DNA from: Kocuria massiliensis
GTDB taxonomy: Bacteria; Actinomycetota; Actinomycetes; Actinomycetales; Micrococcaceae
Reading direction: 5' to 3'
NCBI RefSeq assembly: GCF_900169715.1
Contig: NZ_LT835161.1
Span: 496,001 to 560,000 of the forward strand
DNA length: 64,000 bases
Of this stretch, positions 25,000 through 33,236 are shown in pieces. The stretch's first letter is position 1. Each line of letters opens with the position of its first letter. The translations under genes and the position numbers were made by a program. The notes beneath the pieces are model-generated. The model was not told where the DNA came from, made no database searches, and saw nothing but the letters and a program-made list of their open reading frames with translations.

Positions 25000-27483
25000 T
25001 TACTCTTGCTCGAGCGAGGACCCCTCGACGTCGACGTTCGGGAGGATCTTGTCGATCCAACGCGGCAACCACCAGGACTTCTCGCCCAGCAGGTACATGA
25101 CCGCCGGAATCAGGGTGAGCCGCACGACGAAGGCATCGAAGAGGACACCCGCGGTCAGTCCGAATCCAATCGAGGCGATCATCGCCTGCCCGCTAAACAC
25201 GAAGCCGAGGAACACACCCGACATGATCAGGGCGGCTGCAACGACCACCTTCGAACTGTGGTTGTACCCGATGATCACGGACTTCTTGCCTCCGCGACCG
25301 TCGCTGTAGGCCTCGCGCATCGCGGACACCAAGAACACCTGATAGTCCATGGCCAAGCCGAAGAGGATTCCGACGGCGAGGATGGGCAGGAAGCTCAGGA
25401 TGGGTCCAGGCTCATTGACACCGAAGAGCTGACCCAGCCAGCCCCACTGGAACACCGCCACCGTGGCACCGAAGGCGGCCAGCAGCGAGAACAGGAAGCC
25501 CACGGTCGCCGTGATCGGGACCAGAATCGAACGGAACACCAGAATCAGCACCAGCAAGGACAGCCCGATAACCACGGCCAAGTACAGCGGCAAGACCTCG
25601 AAGAGGTTCTCGGAAATGTCGATATTCATGGCCGACTGGCCCGCAACGCCGAAGCTGACGTCGCCCTCCTGGGTGTGAACCTTGAGGTCACGGAGGTTAT
25701 TAACCAGCTGCGTGGTGGATTCATCGTTGGGGCCGCCGTCAGGCACGATCTGGTACATCAGCATGCTGTTGTCCTTGGAGATCGCCGCCGGGACCACCGT
25801 CTTGACGTCGTCCTGCTTCTGGAGTTCCTGACCCACCTCGATCTGGAGCGCCTTGGCTTGGTCGGCGGTAGTTCCCTGGGGGAGGTCCGCGGCCGTCACC
25901 ATGGTGCTGTTGCGACCGGCGCCGAAGGCCTGCTCGATGGTCTTGTAGCTCTTATACGCTCCCGAATCGGGGCTCGAGCTCGTGGCATCGGGCAGTCCGA
26001 GGCGCATCTGAGTCATGGGGAGAGCCACGATCGCCAGGATCGCCACGGAAGCGATCGTGGTGATGACCGGGTGCTTGGTGACGAACTTCAGCCACCCGTG
26101 AGGAGTGGACTCGTGCTCGAGGTTGGCCCGGTGAGCTCGGTCCTGCAACTCCCCGCTGTTCACGAGGTCTTCCTGCTCGGCCTTTTCGCGAAGCTCGGCC
26201 CGACGCTGGATGGTTTTCCATCGCTTCTTGGTCATGATGCGTCGGCCGACAAGGCCCAGCATGGCCGGTGTCATGGTGACCGCCACGAGTACAGCGAGGA
26301 ACACTGCCATCGCGGCGACGTTACCCATGACGGCCAAGAAGGGAATCCCGGCGATATTGAGCGCCAACAACGCAATGATCACGGTGGCTCCGGCGAATAC
26401 GACGGCGTTGCCGCTCGTGCCCGTGGCCAAAGCGATCGAGGTCTTCATGTCCATGCCCCGCACGAGATTATTGCGGTGCCGATTGATGATAAATAGCGAG
26501 TAGTCGATGCCGACGGCCAAGCCGAGCATCATGCCCAAGGTTGGGGTTGCCGAGTTCATCTCGACGACGCCGGACAGTGCGTAGGTGGCCAACATCGCCG
26601 ATCCGACGCCGACAAGGGCCATGAGGATCGGAAGGCCCGCCGCGATGAACGTGCCCATCATGATCATCAGGATCACGAAGGCGACGACGATTCCGGCGGC
26701 CTCGCCGACGCCACCGGGCATTGGCTGACCTTCAAGGTTCTGATCGAACTGGATGTCGAGGCCCTTGAGGTCGGCGTCGGACAAGTCCGAGCGGACCTTC
26801 GACAAGGTGTCGGGAGAGACCGAATTGATGTCGTTTTTGAAACTAATTTGGGCGATAGCCGTGGAGCCGTCATCCGAGATGGAGGAGTAGCCGCTGGACA
26901 TGTCCATCTTGGACTTGTTCTGCTCGTATTCGGTCTTCTTGGTGTTGAACTCGTCCTTCTTTTTGTCGAGTTCCCCCTGCTTGGCGTCGATCTCCTGAGT
27001 CGCTTGTGCGGGAGCATTCGGGGGAAGCTTCGATCGGGCGTCGTCGATCTGCTTCTGGGCGTCATCCAATTGCTTCTGACCGGCGTCGATCTGAGGCTTG
27101 GCTTGATTCAATTGATTCTTGCCGTCGTCAAGCTGCTTTTGCTGGGCAAAGGGGTCGGTGGTCGAGTCGACGCCGTCTTCCTTGCCAACCTTTTGCAGTG
27201 CAGAGGCCAGAGCCTTCTGCTGATCTGCCGTGATGGCTTTACCATCAGGGTTCTTGACGACAGCCTGGCCGGTTCCAGCATTGGCGTTGAGGTCGAATTT
27301 ATCGCTGAGTTGGTCCTGAAGCTGCTGAGACTTTGTTCCAGGGATGGTGACGTTGGAGCTGAGGTCGCCCTTGAAAGCGGCGAAGGCGCCGCCCAAGGCC
27401 AGCAGGATCACGATCCAGATGCTGATGATCACCCAGGCCTTGCGGGCGGCAAAGCCGCCGATGCGGTACAGAATTTTTGCCAT
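25000..27483 (-). CDS. MMPL-family transporter with coiled-coil periplasmic loop
   Basis: 827 residues, RND-like MMPL protein with 11-12 helices in two halves. GIDYSLFIINRHRNNLVRG and AMDYQVFLVSAMREAYSDG are the duplicated Asp-Tyr proton-relay motifs. A first extracytoplasmic loop contains a strongly heptad Gln/Lys/Asp region (about residues 105-210) and a further basic cytosolic segment (about 415-455). Such proteins (YdfJ, MmpL) export lipids or hydrophobic compounds. A TetR gene 30 nt upstream on the same strand probably controls it; substrate unknown. Confidence 0.88.
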   Translation of the reverse strand: MAKILYRIGGFAARKAWVIISIWIVILLALGGAFAAFKGDLSSNVTIPGTKSQQLQDQLSDKFDLNANAGTGQAVVKNPDGKAITADQQKALASALQKVGKEDGVDSTTDPFAQQKQLDDGKNQLNQAKPQIDAGQKQLDDAQKQIDDARSKLPPNAPAQATQEIDAKQGELDKKKDEFNTKKTEYEQNKSKMDMSSGYSSISDDGSTAIAQISFKNDINSVSPDTLSKVRSDLSDADLKGLDIQFDQNLEGQPMPGGVGEAAGIVVAFVILMIMMGTFIAAGLPILMALVGVGSAMLATYALSGVVEMNSATPTLGMMLGLAVGIDYSLFIINRHRNNLVRGMDMKTSIALATGTSGNAVVFAGATVIIALLALNIAGIPFLAVMGNVAAMAVFLAVLVAVTMTPAMLGLVGRRIMTKKRWKTIQRRAELREKAEQEDLVNSGELQDRAHRANLEHESTPHGWLKFVTKHPVITTIASVAILAIVALPMTQMRLGLPDATSSSPDSGAYKSYKTIEQAFGAGRNSTMVTAADLPQGTTADQAKALQIEVGQELQKQDDVKTVVPAAISKDNSMLMYQIVPDGGPNDESTTQLVNNLRDLKVHTQEGDVSFGVAGQSAMNIDISENLFEVLPLYLAVVIGLSLLVLILVFRSILVPITATVGFLFSLLAAFGATVAVFQWGWLGQLFGVNEPGPILSFLPILAVGILFGLAMDYQVFLVSAMREAYSDGRGGKKSVIIGYNHSSKVVVAAALIMSGVFLGFVFSGQAMIASIGFGLTAGVLFDAFVVRLTLIPAVMYLLGEKSWWLPRWIDKILPNVDVEGSSLEQE

Positions 27484-27512
27484 GATGTCTCTCGTTAATA
27501 GGGTGGGCAGTT

Positions 27513-28235
27513 CTAGATGCGAGGTCTGCCGAGGGCAACATGATCGAAGGCCCAGAAGAGGTCTTCTTTCAAAGAATCCAGCGACAACCGGCCCTCAAGA
27601 GGGTTGTCCTGGAGATTAGTGCGCAGTGCGAAGCTGTCAGCCGGGGCGGGCATGGCCTCTTGGTCGAAAAACCCCAGACGGTACAACCCGTGGAGCAGGC
27701 CGAAGGCAATGCTGGTCGTCAAATTGTGGACGTACATTTGCACCGCAACACCCTGCGCCGAGCCGAGGGACGGGTATTTGCCCATGAGGTCCTCCACGAG
27801 CTGTCTCGAGACGTCGGCCAAGGTCAACAGGATGTGTTGCCCGAGCAGGTCGAGCATTTCCGCGCTGAGGCAAATCGATAATCGCAAGAAACCCGCGAAC
27901 AGTTCGTCTGCCTCGGGATGGTTGAAGCTCTCCCGAAATTTTTGGTCGATGGCGTGCGGCAGCTCGGCTAGCGAGATTCCGGCCGGGATGTCCGGTTGGT
28001 TGAGGAGACGCGTGAGATACGAGGTGACGCGTGCCAGCACGACGTCGTCGAGGTTGGCGAAATGGTTGAACACCGATCGTTCCGAGGTTCCGGCACGTTC
28101 GGCCAGATTTTTGGACCTCAGGGCCTCGAGCCCTTCTTCCACCACGATGTGCTCGGCCGCATCGAGGATTGCTTGTCGTGTCGCCTCACGGCGCGCATGG
28201 CGGCGATCCCCGCTGGGTGGTGGCATCAAGCTCAT
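27513..28235 (-). CDS. TetR-family transcriptional regulator
   Basis: 240 residues from ATG 28235. An N-terminal HTH (AILDAAEHIVVEEGLEALRSKNLAERAGTSERSVFNHF) binds DNA; the larger C-terminal domain would bind a ligand. Upstream frames to 28511 are not part of the protein because the start sits 2 nt after a likely operator/promoter. The gene precedes the MMPL transporter by 30 nt, suggesting local autorepression and control of efflux. Confidence 0.88.
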   Translation of the reverse strand: MSLMPPPSGDRRHARREATRQAILDAAEHIVVEEGLEALRSKNLAERAGTSERSVFNHFANLDDVVLARVTSYLTRLLNQPDIPAGISLAELPHAIDQKFRESFNHPEADELFAGFLRLSICLSAEMLDLLGQHILLTLADVSRQLVEDLMGKYPSLGSAQGVAVQMYVHNLTTSIAFGLLHGLYRLGFFDQEAMPAPADSFALRTNLQDNPLEGRLSLDSLKEDLFWAFDHVALGRPRI

Positions 28236-28237
28236 AT

Positions 28238-28256
28238 ATTTACAGTAATTGCAAAT
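28238..28256. promoter_or_regulatory. Candidate TetR operator overlapping the tetR promoter
   Basis: ATTTACAGTAATTGCAAAT contains inverted 7-bp half-sites ATTTACA / ATTTGCA (one mismatch) separated by 5 nt. It lies 2 nt before the tetR ATG and includes a TACTGT -10-like box on the minus strand, so binding would autorepress. Confidence 0.5.
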
Positions 28257-28401
28257 TCTTTGGCGGTGCAACGACAGAAAGTGTGGGGTTGACCACTTCA
28301 TGGCCATGAGTCGACGGAATTTCGGGTGAACGGGGGAAGTCAACCCACGTCCGGCACCCAGGAAACGGGAGGCCGCGGGAGGGTCTGACAGAATGGACAT
28401 C

Positions 28402-29094
28402 GTGAACCGAGCTGATCTTGATAAGAAGTCCGAGGAAGTCTCCGCGATGTTCGACGGGGTCGCGCCGAAGTATGACCTCATGAACACCTTGTTGTCCCTG
28501 GGACAAGACAAGGGTTGGCGTCGCGCGACGGTGGAGGCCGTCGAGCCTCACGAGGGGCAGCGCATCCTGGATGTCGCCGCCGGAACCGGGGCTTCGGCCG
28601 TTCCGTATCAGAAGGCCGGGCTCGACGTCGTCGCCGCGGACCTTTCCGAGGGGATGCTCGCGGAGGGGCGTCGTCGGCATCCTGGCATCCACTTCGTGCG
28701 TGCGGACGTCACGGACCTCCCGTTTGACGACGAGGAATTCGACGCCGTCACCATCTCCTTCGGAATTCGAAACGTTGCCGAATATCCCCAAGCATTGCGT
28801 GAGCTTCATCGCGTGACCAAGCCGGGTGGGCGGATCGTCGTCTGCGAGTTCTCTAACCCCACGTGGCCCTTGTTCCGCAGGGTGTACCAGGAGTACCTGG
28901 TCAAGGCCCTTCCGGTGGCCGCGGGCCTCTTTTCCTCGAACCCCGAGTCATACTCTTACTTGGCGGAAACCATTCAGTCCTGGCCCGGACAGGAAGCGTT
29001 CGCTGCCGCGATCTCCGATGCCGGATGGCAGGACGTCAAGTACCGGAATCTCACCGGTGGGATCGTGGCATTGCACCGAGGCTTCAAGGCTTAG
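28402..29094 (+). CDS. menG: Demethylmenaquinone methyltransferase
   Basis: 230 residues, a class I SAM-dependent UbiE/MenG enzyme that adds the final methyl to the naphthoquinone ring. Motif I is LDVAAGTGASAV; UbiE-type FDGVAPKYDLMN near residue 19 and the conserved SFGIRNV and EFSNP blocks are present. GTG 28402 gives the usual actinobacterial N-terminus NRADLDKK and lies 7 nt after a CAGAAT -10 box; ATG 28393 would add three residues. Next genes encode the tail reductase and the polyprenyl synthase. Confidence 0.93.
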   Translation: MNRADLDKKSEEVSAMFDGVAPKYDLMNTLLSLGQDKGWRRATVEAVEPHEGQRILDVAAGTGASAVPYQKAGLDVVAADLSEGMLAEGRRRHPGIHFVRADVTDLPFDDEEFDAVTISFGIRNVAEYPQALRELHRVTKPGGRIVVCEFSNPTWPLFRRVYQEYLVKALPVAAGLFSSNPESYSYLAETIQSWPGQEAFAAAISDAGWQDVKYRNLTGGIVALHRGFKA

Positions 29095-29098
29095 ACGC

Positions 29099-30433
29099 AT
29101 GAGAATACTCGTCGTCGGCGCCGGACCCGCTGGGGCCACGGCCGCCTCTTGGCTCGCCCGCTCAGGGCACGAGGTCACCGTTCTTGAGAAGACGCGGTTT
29201 CCCCGCGAAAAGGTGTGCGGGGACGGCCTCACGCCCCTGGCCGTTCGCGAAATGAACCTCTTGGGCCTGCCTCACGGAACGGATCAGGGGTACCACCGTC
29301 AGAAGGGTCTTCGGCTTCGGGCCGCAGGGACGAGCCTCGACGTACCCTTCGAGTCTGCGGGTGATGTCCCGGGCTATGGACTCGTGCGCACTCGTCTCGG
29401 TTTCGATCAAGAACTCGCCGAGCATGCACGGGCCCAAGGCGCGGACGTACTCGAAGGGCACTCGGTTCAGGAAGTCATCCGGGCCTCCGAGGTGGATTCC
29501 GCGATCACCGACCTGCCCCGTGCCGTCATGGCCGATCCGGACCGCATCATCGGCGTCCGGGCGCGACTGAATGACCACCGCGGCCGTCGAACGGACGAGA
29601 CGCGAGAGTTTTATGCTGAACTCGTCCTCGCCGCCGATGGCAATTCGTCGCGAGCGGCGGTTACGGCCGGTCTGAGCAAACGGGACGACCGCCCCATGGG
29701 TGTTGCCGTCCGAGCGTATTACGACTCCCCGCTGGGAGACCTCGAATGGATGGAAGGCTGGCTCGAGCTCCAGGGCGGTCGGCAGGGACCCTCGGGACGC
29801 CCCGAATTATTGCCGGGGTATGGCTGGATTTTTGGTGTCGGCGACGGCACCGCGAATGTTGGCTTGGGAATCCTCAATACCTCCGAACAGTTTGGTTCCC
29901 TGGACTATCGTCAGGTCCTCGCGGAATGGACGGCGGGCATGCCGGAGGAATGGACCCTCGACGTCGACCACCGGAGCGGGAAAGTCTTGGGTGCCGCATT
30001 GCCCATGGCCTTCAACCGGACACCGCACTACATCCCCGGCCTCATGCTGTTGGGCGATGCCGCTGGGCTCGTGTCGCCCTTCAACGGTGAGGGTATTGCC
30101 AACGCGATGCGCTCCGCCCGAATCGCGTCCGACGTCGTCGACCAGGCAGCCTCCGCGAACGGCCCGTTGCAACGGGAAGTGAAGCTCAATGAGTACCCCG
30201 ACATCGTGCGAGACCTCTGGGGGTCCCATTTCACGCTCGGGCGCGCGTGCGCAGAGTTGATCGGGCACCCCGTCTTGATGCGTGCGTCGGTCTCCTTGGG
30301 CATGGCCTGGCCGCGACTGATGAAGATCGTGGTAGGCCTGATGGCGGACATGACTCCAGAGGAACCCCGCACCCTCGCCGACCGCGCGATTCACGTGCTC
30401 GAACGCCTCACCCCGGCGACGCCCACGCGATAA
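29099..30433 (+). CDS. FAD-dependent geranylgeranyl reductase-family protein, MenJ-like
   Basis: 444 residues. Rossmann motif VVGAGPAGATAASW begins the protein, then KTRFPREKVCGDGLTPLAV (the family CGDGLTP block) near residue 40, and LLGDAAGLVSPFNGEGIANAM near residue 318, the second FAD-binding motif. In mycobacteria MenJ reduces one isoprene unit of menaquinone. Placement 4 nt after menG and before the prenyl synthase makes this the probable function; saturation of another isoprenoid is the alternative. ATG 29099 is chosen because longer frames run through menG. Confidence 0.87.
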   Translation: MRILVVGAGPAGATAASWLARSGHEVTVLEKTRFPREKVCGDGLTPLAVREMNLLGLPHGTDQGYHRQKGLRLRAAGTSLDVPFESAGDVPGYGLVRTRLGFDQELAEHARAQGADVLEGHSVQEVIRASEVDSAITDLPRAVMADPDRIIGVRARLNDHRGRRTDETREFYAELVLAADGNSSRAAVTAGLSKRDDRPMGVAVRAYYDSPLGDLEWMEGWLELQGGRQGPSGRPELLPGYGWIFGVGDGTANVGLGILNTSEQFGSLDYRQVLAEWTAGMPEEWTLDVDHRSGKVLGAALPMAFNRTPHYIPGLMLLGDAAGLVSPFNGEGIANAMRSARIASDVVDQAASANGPLQREVKLNEYPDIVRDLWGSHFTLGRACAELIGHPVLMRASVSLGMAWPRLMKIVVGLMADMTPEEPRTLADRAIHVLERLTPATPTR

Positions 30434-30475
30434 CACCTCGAGCCACCACGGCCTTTGGCCCCGAGAAGAAACGGT

Positions 30476-30481
30476 TAGTGT
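30476..30481 (+). promoter_or_regulatory. -10 box of leaderless promoter, polyprenyl synthase gene
   Basis: TAGTGT lies 6 nt before GTG 30488, with TTGGCC about 15 nt further upstream. Confidence 0.4.
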
Positions 30482-30487
30482 TAACCT

Positions 30488-31573
30488 GTGACCGATACAC
30501 AGCCTGGACAGCCCGATGAACGGACCCAGTACCGCCCGACGGCGATTGCCGCCGAGGCCGAGGGACTGCGCCTTCCCAAAGGATTTGACCTCATCGCCGA
30601 GGACCCTGAACTCGGCCCCCGGATCCTTCAGGGCCTGTCGGACGTCGAGGACCGTCTGAGCGAGGCCCTTCGGTACACCGATGCCTTGGCCGACGTCGCG
30701 GCCCGCCACCTCATGGAAGCTGGCGGCAAGCGGGTCCGCCCGTTGCTGACGCTTTTGGCGGCGGAGATTTCCGGCGGCATTAATGCCTCGGTGATCGATG
30801 CGGCCGTCGTCACGGAGCTGACCCATCTGGCCACCCTGTATCACGACGACGTCATGGACGACGCCACTAAACGTCGCGGAACCGACGCGGCCCACACGAT
30901 TTGGGGAAATTCCGTCGCGATCCTCACCGGCGACCTGATTTTTTCCCGGGCATCCCTAATGGTTTCGGAGCTGGGTTCGCGGGCCTTGATGACCCAGGCC
31001 AAGACCTTCGAGCGTCTCGTCCTGGGGCAGCTCTACGAAACCGCGGGTGCAGCGGCCGATGAAGATCAGCTCGCGCATTACATCAAGGTGATCGAAGGCA
31101 AAACGGGCTCGCTGATTTCCGCCGCCTGCGAGTACGGTTCGCATTTGGCCGGGGCCGAAGAGGCGACGATTCAGACGATGGTCCGCTACGGCGAGCTCGT
31201 CGGTGTGGCCTTCCAGCTCGCCGACGACGTCATCGACATCACCGCCACGCACCAGGCTTCCGGGAAAACGCCAGGAACCGATCTTCGGGAAGGCGTACCG
31301 ACGCTGCCCAGCATCTTGGTTCGGCAATCTGCACGCGACGGCGACGAGGAAGCCCGTCGCGTTGTCGAGCTGATGGATCGAGACCTCAGCTCAGACCAGG
31401 CGCTGACGGAAGCCGTGGAAGCCTTGTCGGCCCATCGCGTCACGCGCATGGCCTGGGATATTGCCTACCGCTGGGCGGACGATGCCGTGGAAACCCTGGC
31501 GCCCCTTCCGAATTCGACCGTGAAGTCGGCGCTCGCCTCCTTTGCCCAAGCTGTGGTGCACCGGGAGTCTTAA
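30488..31573 (+). CDS. Polyprenyl diphosphate synthase (long-chain trans type, menaquinone tail)
   Basis: 361 residues. It shows both Asp-rich motifs of trans-prenyltransferases: LYHDDVMDDATKRRG (first, near residue 117) and QLADDVIDITAT (second, near residue 244), plus AGGKRVRP near the N-terminus. These enzymes lengthen allylic diphosphates with isopentenyl diphosphate. Neighbouring menG and the MenJ-like gene point to making the menaquinone side chain (hepta-, octa- or nonaprenyl; chain length not readable here). An unusually acidic N-terminal 35 residues precede the fold. Confidence 0.9.
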   Translation: MTDTQPGQPDERTQYRPTAIAAEAEGLRLPKGFDLIAEDPELGPRILQGLSDVEDRLSEALRYTDALADVAARHLMEAGGKRVRPLLTLLAAEISGGINASVIDAAVVTELTHLATLYHDDVMDDATKRRGTDAAHTIWGNSVAILTGDLIFSRASLMVSELGSRALMTQAKTFERLVLGQLYETAGAAADEDQLAHYIKVIEGKTGSLISAACEYGSHLAGAEEATIQTMVRYGELVGVAFQLADDVIDITATHQASGKTPGTDLREGVPTLPSILVRQSARDGDEEARRVVELMDRDLSSDQALTEAVEALSAHRVTRMAWDIAYRWADDAVETLAPLPNSTVKSALASFAQAVVHRES

Positions 31574-31616
31574 AACTTTCGCCGGGCCGTGCCGCCGGCG
31601 ATGCCAGGTTCACGAC

Positions 31617-31667
31617 AAAAACTGCGGGCCACGATCCTCACCGTGAGGATCGTGGCCCGCAGTTTTT
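31617..31667. terminator. Very strong bidirectional terminator
   Basis: A perfect 20-bp stem (31621-31640 with 31644-31663) flanked by AAAA and TTTT tracts lies between the convergent polyprenyl synthase and DUF6882 genes. Confidence 0.93.
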
Positions 31668-31670
31668 TGG

Positions 31671-31697
31671 GGCGGCCCCCGGCGGCCCCCGGCGGCC
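31671..31697. repeat. 10-nt tandem repeat (unit GGCGGCCCCC, 2.7 copies)
   Basis: Units at 31671-31680, 31681-31690 and a 7-nt partial 31691-31697, immediately beyond the terminator. This short GC-rich array is of unknown meaning. Confidence 0.9.
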
Positions 31698-31709
31698 GCC
31701 GAGTCGGAG

Positions 31710-33122
31710 TTACAGCCCGAAGAAGCGGCTGAAGAAGCCCTTCTTCTTGGAGCCGTCCTCGGCACGAGCGGCCTCGCGTTCGGCGGCCTCTTCCTGCTCG
31801 GACACTGGCTCGGCGTAAGGCGCTTCGTCCCGCTGAGGGGTGCGCTGGCCGGCGGCCGTGGCCCCGGTGGAACGCTCGTCGCGCCCGGGACGGGACGTGT
31901 CGGGACGCTCTCCCTCGGCCTGCTGCTCCGCGCGGAGACGCTCCAATGCTGTACGCCGATCCTCGTGAGTCTCCTCCTCGGACTCGATCGGGGCCGTGTA
32001 CTCCTCGACGATCGGGTGCTGATCCGTGACGGCCTCGTCCGGTCCCGAAACGGTCGCGTCGGCAGCGGGGGCCTGCGCCGGGACATCCGCGGCGGGCACG
32101 TGCTCTTCGCGGGTTATCTCGGTCTGACCCGACTCTTCGGCCTCGTCCGGCACCACATGCATCGACACGATGCCGGGCTCGGCGTCGTGGCGTGGCTCCT
32201 GATCGAACGGGGCGTTGCCGCCGTCGGCGTGGGCCCGTTCAACGCCTTCGGTCTGCTCAATCGGCTGACCGGACTGCTCCGTCAGCGCGGCTTCGGTCGC
32301 CGCGACGCGCCGTGCTTCGGCTTCTTCGCGGGCGCGTCGCTGCTGTTCGGCCTCACGGTGGGCGATGGCCAGAGCACGGGTGGCATCCTCACGCAATGCC
32401 GCACGGTGCTTCTGCGCATCTTGGGCGGCTCGCGCGAGCTCACGCTGGTCCACCACGGGTTCGGCCGGTTCGATGCCCGAGATGCGGTGCTCATCGAACC
32501 ACAGGCGCAAGGCGCCGTCGGTCGCGGTAATGACGGCGCAGGCTTCAGTGTCCCAGGAAATGTGGGCTCCGCGGAGGCGCGCGTACGAATCGACGGCCCG
32601 CTGATGGTGGACGGCCGTATCGGTCTGCAACGCCTGAGCCATCACTCGGCCCATCCGGTTGACCGTGGGCTCGGGAAGTTCGAGTTGAGGCCCGTCCACC
32701 AAGAGCCAGGCGCGGACGCCGCCACCGGCGGTGGCCGGGTAGTGAGCAAAGAGGCCGGTCGCAGCCTTGGCGGCCAACGTCAGACGGCGGGCCAGTCCCT
32801 CGGAGAGCACGAGCTCATCCGTTGTGAGTTCCTGCACGCCGAGGCTCTCGCCGGCCTCACGAGCCTGCACGGCAGCCGTCACGACCTCATCCGGGAAATG
32901 TCCCAGTTCCTGCCAGGACCAGATCCACGATCCACGCTGTTCCGATTCGGTGCCCAACAGCGAAGGGCTCAGCGAAACGGAGGGGTCAGACTTCAGGGTG
33001 AAAGACGGGGCGGAGAAGTCCACGGACCAATCGGAATCACCGGTCAGCTCGGCCAAGCGAGCCTGATACTCGGTGGAGATGAAAAGGGCTTCGTCAATCA
33101 GATCCTGGAGAGTTTTCGTCAT
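31710..33122 (-). CDS. DUF6882-like protein with charged linker and amphipathic C-terminus
   Basis: 470 residues. The first about 200 residues match my memory of the DUF6882 family: SPSLLGTESEQRGSWIWSWQE near residue 52 and LTLAAKAATGLFAHYPA. The rest is low-complexity Glu/Ala/Gln with a probable coiled coil (about 230-290), then an acidic linker, ending KKKGFFSRFFGL, a short amphipathic helix that could touch the membrane. It may be leaderless (TAGCCT 6 nt before the ATG). Divergent from the SseB-like gene with 114 nt between. Function unknown. Confidence 0.7.
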   Translation of the reverse strand: MTKTLQDLIDEALFISTEYQARLAELTGDSDWSVDFSAPSFTLKSDPSVSLSPSLLGTESEQRGSWIWSWQELGHFPDEVVTAAVQAREAGESLGVQELTTDELVLSEGLARRLTLAAKAATGLFAHYPATAGGGVRAWLLVDGPQLELPEPTVNRMGRVMAQALQTDTAVHHQRAVDSYARLRGAHISWDTEACAVITATDGALRLWFDEHRISGIEPAEPVVDQRELARAAQDAQKHRAALREDATRALAIAHREAEQQRRAREEAEARRVAATEAALTEQSGQPIEQTEGVERAHADGGNAPFDQEPRHDAEPGIVSMHVVPDEAEESGQTEITREEHVPAADVPAQAPAADATVSGPDEAVTDQHPIVEEYTAPIESEEETHEDRRTALERLRAEQQAEGERPDTSRPGRDERSTGATAAGQRTPQRDEAPYAEPVSEQEEAAEREAARAEDGSKKKGFFSRFFGL

Positions 33123-33236
33123 GATGCCAGGCTAGCAAGTAAACGCCGGTACCGCGGCGTCCACTGTGTAGGCTCGAAACGAACACGATGCCACAGCGAT
33201 GGCCCATGAGGCCCACCGACCAGCGGAGGATCACCT

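Noticed and set aside
24970-26496. Plus-strand frame of 508 codons opposite the MMPL gene
   Set aside because: Covered by a clear MMPL transporter; the frame is a His/Glu/Gly-rich shadow.
29807-30895. Minus-strand frame of 362 codons opposite the MenJ-like and prenyl synthase genes
   Set aside because: Both plus-strand genes have full family motifs; this is a shadow.
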